From: Symsagittifera roscoffensis
Taxonomy: Eukaryota > Xenacoelomorpha > Acoela > Convolutidae
DNA: 64,000 nucleotides
Assembly: GCF_963678635.1 (NCBI RefSeq)
Contig: NC_087066.1
Span: 64,920,282 to 64,984,281, forward strand
Direction of reading: 5' to 3'
Positions within the stretch are counted from its first letter, which is position 1. Every line of letters starts with the position of its first letter. Under the pieces are notes generated by a model, which worked only from the letters and a program-made list of their open reading frames with translations, was not told where the DNA came from and did not search any database. The translations under genes were made by a program, and so were the position numbers. Positions 12,901-24,900 of the stretch are shown here, piece by piece.

Positions 12901-15900
12901 TGTTATGGACAACTTTTTTGTAACATTTTAGGCTGATTTTTTTTGTTGTGAACAACTTTTTTTGTACACTTTTAGGCTTGATTTTTTTGTTGTGAACAAC
13001 TTTTTTTGTACACTTTTAGGCTTGATTTTTTTGTTGTGAACAGATTTTTGGCTTACTTGCAGGCAGAGAACGGCCAAAAAGTGGTGTGAGTCAAGGCTCT
13101 TTAGGAGCCACTGGGGACAACAATCGGTCGGAACAATCTGCTCATTCGGAGAGAGACTCCACAAATGGGCACACTCCAGCAGTTCCGGCTGCCCTGGAAA
13201 TGGTGAGGTGGCCCCTGGAAGAGGAAGAGGAGGAGGATCTGCTGGACTTCGGGAGGGACTGGGAGAAAAGTGAGTATATTCCCCAATCGCCTACAGTTAC
13301 AACCAAATCTATAAAAGTTATAGTCGGAACTTTTGCCTCACAAAATGGTTCCATTTTTGCAAAGAAGTCTACGTATGCCCATTGAAAACTGACTATGGAT
13401 TAGTAGGCGACGACTAAGTTGAGCCTTCAATAGAAAATTCTTAACTTAGAAACTTAGATTTTTCTTCAAAATTTTAAGGTTTTTCTTGTTTTTTTTTCGG
13501 AATTCTGACAACCCTTCTCGAGTCTCTGGTTTTGTGTCCAGACTATTGCGACCAAATTCCAGTATTCTCAGGTCAAATTGATTTTTGGAGTTTCTGTAAA
13601 ATCATTATAAAGACCCTATTTTGGCAAAGTTTCCTGAGCCGCAGGCAATTTTTTGAAAACACGGGCCAAAATAGACGTTTTTTTTTGGCGCGCGCTCCCC
13701 TCAAAACTAGTATAAAATGGCAGACAAGGCGCCGCCTTTAGAAAAATTTTAAGGTCGGAACATTTTAAGATCGGTCGGTCTTAAGTTAGTTTCAAAGCGG
13801 GGACCCTTCGTTTCGTTCGGGGGTTGAATCTCTGAGGAAGAAGGCATCCGCGACGGGCGCGACCGAAGCATACATATCGGATACCGATTCGACTGAAAAC
13901 TTTTAGAAGATTCCAGTCACGTCGATTGGTGGAAACTATTAAGACTGAAGCTAATTGTTCCGACTTTCGATACGAAAGTAACGGAATATTTGTGCTCGGG
14001 GTGTTTCTTCAGACAAATTTCGACTTTTTAGCTAACCATTTTTGACAAAATTTTTTATATCATTCAAAAAGTATTGTTGTCTTGATCTCAAATTTGAAAA
14101 GATATTTCACCTTCATCATTTTTTGTAAAGTTGTGGGGGTTTAAAGATTGCCATTTTGGCCAATTTGGGACAATTAACGCGCGATATATTTCGCGCTATT
14201 AACGCGTCAGCGGAGACGTAATCCGTCTTAGAAATCGGTCCAAACTGGTTGAAAGAAGCTTATTTGCCATAATTAATTTGTTCCAATGAGCAAAATCTAT
14301 TCTTTTGTACTTTAAATGGCGTGTGGGAAGATGATTTGATAATAAAATTTCAAATTTTGGAAAAAAGTTTTTTCACATTGTATTATTACTTACAATTTTT
14401 TTATGTTACTACTGCTCCATAAACCTTAAAAGGCAGTCGGAACATTCAGGGCTTCGCCCTGATACGAGCAATTTTGTATAAATTTGTCATAAGCAATCAC
14501 GATATTTGCCATGCAAAACGTTGAAATCTTTTATTATTTGACAGAAATCGTTCAGAATTGTCTTTATCAACTCAACTCGTGTTGATTCGGATTCATCCTA
14601 TGCAATGTTGATATTCGCCATTTTCTCACTGAAACAAAAACAGACTGATCGTAGCATGGCGAAGCCCTGAACGTTCTGACTGCCTTCTTAGGTCAATGGT
14701 GGTGTTTGTTTTAAAAAGTGATGAAATTTTCAAAAAAAAAGAAAAACACTTTTTTTTCTAGTTTTTTGAAAAAGATGACCTACACGCTATATTAAGTAAG
14801 GAAATTATATATATTGCGTAAAGCTACGTTTTGAATGGACCAATAGCATGCTTCAACTCATAATTGAACTATTTCTAAGACAGACTCAATCTCTGCTTAA
14901 GCGTTGCTAATACGAAACATATTGGCGCGTTGACTGTCACAAATTGGCCAAATGGGCAACTTTAAACCCACATAAATTAGCAAAAAATTATTACAGAAAA
15001 AATACTTTTTTAAATTCGAGCTTAAGAGAACAGTACTTTTTGAATGATATAATTGGATATATATATATATATATACCCAGAGTACAAATATTGTGTCAGT
15101 CTGCCAAAGTCGGAAAAAAACAGTTTTCTAAATTTCGACAGCAACCTGTCTCGTAGTCGCGTAAAAAAATTTCAGATCAATCGTACAATCTACCCCTTAA
15201 GTGGCCTACTGTAGAATGTCCTCACCCAAAATGTATCCCCATAGGAAGTTTCATGGATAATAATGGATTATCTTGATTGTGTTTTTTTTGTTGTCAGTCT
15301 CCTCAAAAATAATCAATTATAATTGATTAAAAATGGATTATCTTTTAGTTTTTTCACATATCAGTTAGTATTTTTCATTTGTTGCTTTTGATTTACAGCA
15401 CGTTTTATTTTTAAAAATTAGAAAACTAATATTTTGTTTTCAACCTATCCCCTTTTCTAATTTTTTGTTTTTCCCCCAATTTACATTCCTCGTTACCTCA
15501 TCACATGTTAAGCCCCCCGTTAAGCCACCACCCTCCTTCAGGTTGAACTCCCCAGTTTACCCCCCCCCAAGATCTTACCCCCCACCACCCAATTACCCCC
15601 ACCACCTGGGGGGGTGAGGAGGGGAGGTTGTATGAAATGCGGTGTGGCGGGGGATTTGGAATAGAATGTGGTGGGGGCATGGCAGTTGGGGTAAAGGGGT
15701 ACACGTGGATGAAGTGTAAAAACTTCGCAGTTACAAAAAAAATTATCAATTTTTGTGGATTTTATGAATAAAAAAAATCGATTATTTTGTAGTAAAAAAT
15801 AAAATTGTATTATAATCGACTAGAATTGATTATAATGGATTTTTGAGTGTTGAAAATCATTGATGAAAATTCCCTAATAACCCATTTTCAAGGTTAGATT

Positions 15901-18900
15901 GGTAATGAAAATTGATTATTTGGGTTAAATTTTTGCCGATATAATCATAGTTCTCAAACTTAATTATGTGACAAAATGCAGTTCATACAAATGCCCAAAG
16001 TGCAATTTTTTTTAAAATTGAGAACACTTTGTATTTTAATGGGCTACAAAATTAGTTAAATCAACCATTTAATAATTTTCGATTATTAATTTTGTTGATG
16101 ATATAACTTTCTCTTCAAAGTGGGAGGGGGGTACTAATATAGATGTATTCCGTTTATTCTCAGATCCTATTCCGAGTACCTTTTCTTGCATATATCTTTT
16201 TTTTTGCAAATATTTTTAAATCAATTACTCCTATGATAAGATATCAATAGGGTATTCTCTCCTTCATCCTAGCCTAAAATCACAATCCCCATACTCATGT
16301 TTTTACCCGCTCCCCCACTAGTTTGATACCCCCACGTGGGGGGAGACACGCGGCAGAAGTTGGTTGACGTGGGGGAGGGGTAAAATGGGGGATACTAAAG
16401 TGGTTGGGTGCTACGTTCAATAACCAGTCACCTCCCCACTCCCCACCCTGTGGAAGAGGGAAGAGGGGGTTGTGTTTGACTTAAAGGGGGATGGTAAACA
16501 TGGGAGGGGGGACTTAGAGAGAAGAAGATATGTAACTTAGATGGGAAGTTGTAAAAAAGATAAAAAAGGATAGGAAAAAATTGTTGAAGAAAAAGGTGAA
16601 AACAAGATTTCGTCGCGGAACTCGAAAAAGATTTAAAAGGATTGGAAAAAATTGTTGAAGAAAAAGGTGAAAACAAGATTTCGTCGCGGAACTCGAAAAA
16701 GATTAAAAAGGATTGGAAAAAATTGTTGAAGAAAAAGGTGAAAACAAGATTTCGTCGCGGAACTCGAAAAAGATTAAAAAGGATTGGAAAAAATTGTTGA
16801 AGAAAAAGGTGAAAACAAGATTTCGTCGCGGAACCTGTGAGAAACCAAAAGCAACTGTCTGTTTTTGAGTTTTCGAAAACTCTGCACTGTGTTTGATAAT
16901 TTCAGACAAAAGTTATCAAAAACTTTTCTATTTCATCATAATTCAAATTCGGTTTAATCACCCAAAATGCGTTTTTTTTGGATAAATCTTTTTGATCCAT
17001 TTCTTATCAATTATAATTAATCATTTTTGATTTTTGTGGAGGTTGAAAATGAAAACCTAAAAAAAATAGATTAGTATCTATCTCCGGTGCGGGTAAATTT
17101 TTAAAAAGTCAACTTCCAGATTACTTTCCCAGAAAACAAAGTAAAAAAAAACAGTACATTCTCAAAAAGTATAAAAATAAGAGTTTTTCAGGTGATGCCT
17201 CCTTTATGGTAAACTTGAAATTTAGTTCTTAATACAAAATAGGATCAAATTATGATCAAACCTACAATTTTACAAGCGTTTGCTGTTATATCACGCTTTT
17301 GAAAGCGTTGTTCAAAAAACAGTTTAAAAAAGTTGAGAAATTAATCCGATGAAAACCTAATAAAGTGAACTGTTTTAGTCAATTTTTAATATCTTGCCTT
17401 TCTTAGAGGAAATCAATTCAGTTTTGACAACAATGTTTTATTTTCATTTTTTACCATTCAGTGGGAGTAAAACCTAAAAAGACCCCCAAAATATTGTGAA
17501 GCAATTCCGCTTCATCTATGGATGAGTTCCGATTTTTTCGGTTTAATTCAAATCAGACCTAATATTTCATTTTTTGAAACGATCGGATGCAGGGGAAAAT
17601 CCAGAACTGTTTTTTTCTGAATATGCTTTAGATCCGATAGCTGAACAGAACGGAATTATTCTTTGATGAAATTTAAAAAAAATTCATTAACTGTGAACTT
17701 AATTGATAAATTGTCAATTATAGGCTGATAATATCAAAAGTTAACTGGTGAAATTTGAGTTGTATGTGAAATTAATAAGACTAATTAGCTTGTCTCAATT
17801 CGTTTTGAACGATTTTTTGAAGCGGTGCGGGTTAATTTGCCACGCGTAAAAAACTTGCATTACATTTCTTGCATCCAAGTATAAAACCAGTTGCTTAGAA
17901 GACTCGTTTCAGATTGACCAGACTGTCAGATTAATATACCAGACCCCAAATGAGCAAATAATTTTTTGTGAAAAATTGATCTGAATAAAAAAAATATCCC
18001 ATGCAAAAATAATTCTCACTTTCTTCAAAATTCGGAACAATAAAAAAACTATGTTACGAGGCGATAAATATATTCCTTTGTGGTATATATCAGCGAGTGG
18101 GGTTTAAAAAGAAAAAACGGGGAAACATTTTTTTTCTTTTTTGTCGATTATTTCGTTAATTTTTCAACCAAAAAATGTTAGTGCAGACAGAGTATGCGAG
18201 CAAGAGACCAAAAATATTACTACGATTTTGAAGAAAAAGCGGAATTTTTATGCTGCGGTTGTAAAAAAGATTAAAAAGGATAGGAAAAAATTGTTGAAGG
18301 AAAAGGTGAAAACAAGATTTCGTCGCGGAACTCGAAAAAGATTAAAAAGGATTGGAAAAAATTGTTGAAGAAAAAGGTGAAAACAAGATTTCGTCGCGGA
18401 ACCTGTGAGAAACCAGAAGCAACTGTCTGTTTTTGAGTTTTCGAAAACACTGCACTGTGTTTGATAATTTCAGACAAAAGTTATCAAAAACTTTTCTATT
18501 TCATCATAATTCAAATTCGGTTTAATCACCCAAAATGCGTTTTTTTTGGATAAATCTTTTTGATCCATTTCTTATCAATTATAATTAATCATTTTTGATT
18601 TTTGTGGAGGTTGAAAATGAAAACCTAAAAAAAATAGATTAGTATCTATCTCCGGTGCGGGTAAATTTTTAAAAAGTCAACTTCCAGATTACTTTCCCAG
18701 AAAACAAAGTAAAAAAAAACAGTATATTCTCAAAAAGTATAAAAATAAGAGTTTTTCAGGTGATGCCTCCTTTATGGTAAACTTGAAATTTAGTTCTTAA
18801 TACAAAATAGGATCAAATTATGATCAAACCTACAATTTTACAAGCGTTTGCTGTTATATCACGCTTTTGAAAGGGTTGTTCAAAAAACAGTTTAAAAAAG

Positions 18901-21900
18901 TTGAGAAATTAATCCGATGAAAACCTAATAAAGTGAACTGTTTTAGTCAATTTTTAATATCTTGCCTTTCTTAGAGGAAATCAATTCAGTTTTGACAACA
19001 ATGTTTTATTTTCATTTTTTACCATTCAGTGGGAGTAAAACCTAAAAAGACCCCCAAAATATTGTGAAGCAATTCCGCTTCATCTATGGATGAGTTCCGA
19101 TTTTTTCGGTTTAATTCAAATCAGACCTAATATTTCATTTTTTGAAACGATCGGATGCAGGGGAAAATCCAGAACTGTTTTTTTCTGAATATGCTTTAGA
19201 TCCGATAGCTGAACAGAACGGAATTATTCTTTGATGAAATTTAAAAAAAATTCATTAACTGTGAACTTAATTGATAAATTGTCAATTATAGGCTGATAAT
19301 ATCAAAAGTTAACTGGTGAAATTTGAGTTGTATGTGAAATTAATAAGACTAATTAGCTTGTCTCAATTCGTTTTGAACGATTTTTTGAAGCGGTGCGGGT
19401 TAATTTGCCACGCGTAAAAAACTTGCATTACATTTCTTGCATCCAAGTATAAAACCAGTTGCTTAGAAGACTCGTTTCAGATTGACCAGACTGTCAGATT
19501 AATATACCAGACCCCAAATGAGCAAATAATTTTTTGGGAAAAATTGATCTGAATAAAAAAAATATCCCATGCAAAAATAATTCTCACTTTCTTCAAAATT
19601 CGGAACAATAAAAAAACTATGTTACGAGGCGATAAATATATTCCTTTGTGGTATATATCAGCGAGTGGGGTTTAAAAAGAAAAAACGGGGAAACATTTTT
19701 TTTCTTTTTTGTCGATTATTTCGTTAATTTTTCAACCAAAAAATGTTAGTGCAGACAGAGTATGCGAGCAAGAGACCAAAAATATTACTACGATTTTGAA
19801 GAAAAAGCGGAATTTTTATGCTGCGGTTGTAAAAAAGATTAAAAAGGATAGGAAAAAATTGTTGAAGGAAAAGGTGAAAACAAGATTTCGTCGCGGAACT
19901 CGAAAAAGATTAAAAAGGATTGGAAAAAATTGTTGAAGAAAAAGGTGAAAACAAGATTTCGTCGCGGAACCTGTGAGAAACCAAAAGCAACTGTCTGTTT
20001 TTGAGTTTTCAAAAACACTGCACTGTGTTTGAGAATTTCAGACAAAAGTTATCAAAAACTTTTCTATTTCATCATAATTCAAATTCGGTTTAATCACCCA
20101 AAATGCGTTTTTTTTGGATAAATCTTTTTGATCCATTTCTTATCAATTATAATTAATCATTTTTGATTTTTGTGGAGGTTGAAAATGAAAACCTAAAAAA
20201 AATAGATTAGTATCTATCTCCGGTGCGGGTAAATTTTTAAAAAGTCAACTTCCAGATTACTTTCCCAGAAAACAAAGTAAAAAAAAACAGTATATTCTCA
20301 AAAAGTATAAAAATAAGAGTTTTTCAGGTGATGCCTCCTTTATGGTAAACTTGAAATTTAGTTCTTAATACAAAATAGGATCAAATTATGATCAAACCTA
20401 CAATTTTACAAGCGTTTGCTGTTATATCACGCTTTTGAAAGCGTTGTTCAAAAAACAGTTTAAAAAAGTTGAGAAATTAATCCGATGAAAACCTAATAAA
20501 GTGAACTGTTTTAGTCAATTTTTAATATCTTGCCTTTCTTAGAGGAAATCAATTCAGTTTTGACAACAATGTTTTATTTTCATTTTTTACCATTCAGTGG
20601 GAGTAAAACCTAAAAAGACCCCCAAAATATTGTGAAGCAATTCCGCTTCATCTATGGATGAGTTCCGATTTTTTCGGTTTAATTCAAATCAGACCTAATA
20701 TTTCATTTTTTGAAACGATCGGATGCAGGGGAAAATCCAGAACTGTTTTTTTCTGAATATGCTTTAGATCCGATAGCTGAACAGAACGGAATTATTCTTT
20801 GATGAAATTTAAAAAAAATTCATTAACTGTGAACTTAATTGATAAATTGTCAATTATAGGCTGATAATATCAAAAGTTAACTGGTGAAATTTGAGTTGTA
20901 TGTGAAATTAATAAGACTAATTAGCTTGTCTCAATTCGTTTTGAACGATTTTTTGAAGCGGTGCGGGTTAATTTGCCACGCGTAAAAAACTTGCATTACA
21001 TTTCTTGCATCCAAGTATAAAACCAGTTGCTTAGAAGACTCGTTTCAGATTGACCAGACTGTCAGATTAATATACCAGACCCCAAATGAGCAAATAATTT
21101 TTTGGGAAAAATTGATCTGAATAAAAAATATATCCCATGCAAAAATAATTCTCACTTTCTTCAAAATTCGGAACAATAAAAAAACTATGTTACGAGGCGA
21201 TAAATATATTCCTTTGTGGTATATATCAGCGCGTGGGGTTTAAAAAGAAAAAACGGGGAAACATTTTTTTTCTTTTTTGTCGATTATTTCGTTAATTTTT
21301 CAACCAAAAAATGTTAGTGCAGACAGAGTATGCGAGCAAGAGACCAAAAATATTACTACGATTTTGAAGAAAAAGCGGAATTTTTATGCTGCGGTTGTAA
21401 GAAAGATTAAAAAGGATAGGAAAAAATTGTTGAAGGAAAAGGTGAAAACAAGATTTCGTCGCGGAACTCGAAAAAGATTAAAAAGGATTGGAAAAAATTG
21501 TTGAAGAAAAAGGTGAAAACAAGATTTCGTCGCGGAACCTGTGAGAAACCAAAAGCAACTGTCTGTTTTTGAGTTTTCGAAAACACTGCACTGTGTTTGA
21601 TAATTTCAGACAAAAGTTATCAAAAACTTTTCTATTTCATCATAATTCAAATTCGGTTTAATCACCCAAAATGCGTTTTTTTTGGATAAATCTTTTTGAT
21701 CCATTTCTTATCAATTATAATTAATCATTTTTGATTTTTGTGGAGGTTGAAAATGAAAACCTAAAAAAAATAGATTAGTATCTATCTCCGGTGCGGGTAA
21801 ATTTTTGAAAAGTCAACTTCCAGATTACTTTCCCAGAAAACAAAGTAAAAAAAACAGTATATTCTCAAAAAGTATAAAAATAAGAGTTTTTCAGGTGATG

Positions 21901-24900
21901 CCTCCTTTATGGTAAACTTGAAATTTAGTTCTTAATACAAAATAGGATCAAATTATGATCAAACCTACAATTTTACAAGCGTTTGCTGTTATATCACGCT
22001 TTTGAAAGGGTTGTTCAAAAAACAGTTTAAAAAAGTTGAGAAATTAATCCGATGAAAACCTAATAAAGTGAACTGTTTTAGTCAATTTTTAATATCTTGC
22101 CTTTCTTAGAGGAAATCAATTCAGTTTTGACAACAATGTTTTATTTTCATTTTTTACCATTCAGTGGGAGTAAAACCTAAAAAGACGCCCAAAATATTGT
22201 GAAGCAATTCCGCTTCATCTATGGATGAGTTCCGATTTTTTCGGTTTAATTCAAATCAGACCTAATATTTCATTTTTTGAAACGATCGGATGCAGGGGAA
22301 AATCCAGAACTGTTTTTTTTCTGAATATGCTTTAGATCCGATAGCTGAACAGAACGGAATTATTCTTTGATGAAACTTAAAAAAAATTCATTAACTGTGA
22401 ACTTAATTGATAAATTGTCAATTATAGGCTGATAATATCAAAAGTTAACTGGTGAAATTTGAGTTGTATGTGAAATTAATAAGACTAATTAGCTTGTCTC
22501 AATTCGTTTTGAACGATTTTTTGAAGCGGTGCGGGTTAATTTGCCACGCGTAAAAAACTTGCATTACATTTCTTGCATCCAAGTATAAAACCAGTTGCTT
22601 AGAAGACTCGTTTCAAATTGACCAGACTGTCAGATTAATATACCAGACCCCAAATGAGCAAATAATTTTTTGGGAAAAATTGATCTGAATAAAAAAAATA
22701 TACCATGCAAAAATAATTCTCACTTTCTTCAAAATTCGGAACAATAAAAAAACTATGTTAGGAGGCGATAAATATATTCCTTTGTGGTATATATCAGCGA
22801 GTGGGGTTTAAAAAGAAAAAACGGGGAAACATTTTTTTTCTTTTTTGTCGATTATTTCGTTAATTTTTCAACCAAAAAATGTTAGTGCAGACAGAGTATG
22901 CGAGCAAGAGACCAAAAATATTACTACGATTTTGAAGAAAAAGCGGAATTTTTATGCTGCGGTTGTAAAAAAGATTAAAAAGGATAGGAAAAAATTGTTG
23001 AAGGAAAAGGTGAAAACAAGATTTCGTCGCGGAACTCGAAAAAGATTAAAAAGGATTGGAAAAAATTGTTGAAGAAAAAGGTGAAAACAAGATTTCGTCG
23101 CGGAACCTGTGAGAAACCAAAAGCAACTGTCTGTTTTTGAGTTTTCGAAAACACTGCACTGTGTTTGATAATTTCAGACAAAAGTTATCAAAAACTTTTC
23201 TATTTCATCATAATTCAAATTCGGTTTAATCACCCAAAATGCGGTTTTTTTGGATAAATCTTTTTGATCCATTTCTTATCAATTATAATTAATCATTTTT
23301 GATTTTTGTGGAGGTTGAAAATGAAAACCTAAAAAAAATAAATTAGTATCTATCTCCGGTGCGGGTAAATTTTTAAAAAGTCAACTTCCAGATTACTTTC
23401 CCAGAAAACAAAGTAAAAAAAACAGTATATTCTCAAAAAGTATAAAAATAAGAGTTTTTCAGGTGATGCCTCCTTTATGGTAAACTTGAAATTTAGGTCT
23501 TAATACAAAATAGGATCAAATTATGATCAAACCTACAATTTTACAAGCGTTTGCTGTTATATCACGCTTTTGAAAGCGTTGTTCAAAAAACAGTTTAAAA
23601 AAGTTGAGAAACTAATCCGATGAAAACCTAATAAAGTGAACTGTTTTAGTCAATTTTTAAAATATTGCCTTTTTAGAGGAAATCAATTCAGTTTTGACAA
23701 CAATGTTTTATTTTCATTTTTCACCATTCAGTGGGAGTAAAACCTAAAAAGACCCCCAAAATGTTGTGAGACAATTCCGCTTCAGCTATGGATGAGTTCC
23801 GATTTTTTCGGTTTAATTCAAATCAGACCTAATATTTCATTTTTTGAAACGATCGGATGCAGGGGAAAATCCAGAACTGTTTTTTTCTGAATATGCTTTA
23901 GATCCGATAGCTGAACAGAACGGAATTATTCTTTGATGAAATTTAAAAAAAATTCATTAACTGTGAAACTTAATTGATAAATTGTCAATTATAGGCTGAT
24001 AATATCAAAAGTTAACTGGTGAAATTTGAGTTGTATGTGAAATTAATAAGACTAATTAGCTTGTCTCAATTCGTTTTGAACGATTTTTTGAAGCGGTGCG
24101 GGTTAATTTGCCACGCGTAAAAAACTTGCATTACATTTCTTGCGTCCAAGTATAAAACCAGTAGCTTAGAAGACTCGTTTCAGATTGACCAGACTGTCAG
24201 TTTAATATACAAGACCCCAAATGAGCAAATAATTTTTTGGGAAAATTGATCTGAATAAAAAAAATATCCCATGCAAAAATAATTCTCACTTTCTTCAAAA
24301 TTCGGAACAATAAAAAAACTATGTTACGAGGCGATAAATATATTCCTTTGTGGTATACATCAGCGAGTGGGGTTTAAAAAGAAAAAACGGGGAAACATTT
24401 TTTTTCTTTTTTGTCGATTATTTCGTTAATTTTTCAACCAAAAACTGTTAGTGCAGACAGAGTATGCGAGCAAGAGACCAAAAATATTACTACGATTTTG
24501 AAGAAAAAGCGGAATTTTTATGCTGCGGGTGATTTTTGTCAGTCACATTTCGACTTCAAACACAGCGTTTTTGACGGAAATGTTTTATACCATCTGAAAG
24601 ATATTGTTCTTTGGAGCTCAAATGAAAGAAGAAATTCCATTTGTGATTATTTTTCGTAAATTTTTGGGGTATGATATTTACTCGTTTGATCAATTTGGGA
24701 TAATTAATTCGCGATATATTGCGTTCTTATAACACATGCCAGCGGCCGATAAATGGGTTCTAAATTGAGTTGATGCAAGCCAAGCGTTAATTTTTCAACA
24801 AAAAAATGTTATTGCAGACAGAATATTCGAGCAGTCTTGTTCCATTCGCAATTTTTTTCTTTTCATTATAGCAAATAAGGGCCCAGCGCCGACAGATAAA

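Noticed and set aside
16547-24528. CRISPR array
   Set aside because: The repeat units are 1.57 kb and contiguous, with no short repeats separated by unique spacers, and the DNA is eukaryotic.
18141-24659. Repeated 75- to 82-codon Lys/Arg-rich ORFs in the tandem units as a gene family
   Set aside because: They are identical only because the units are recent duplicates. The coding half is the 71-bp minisatellite read in frame, and no domain is visible.
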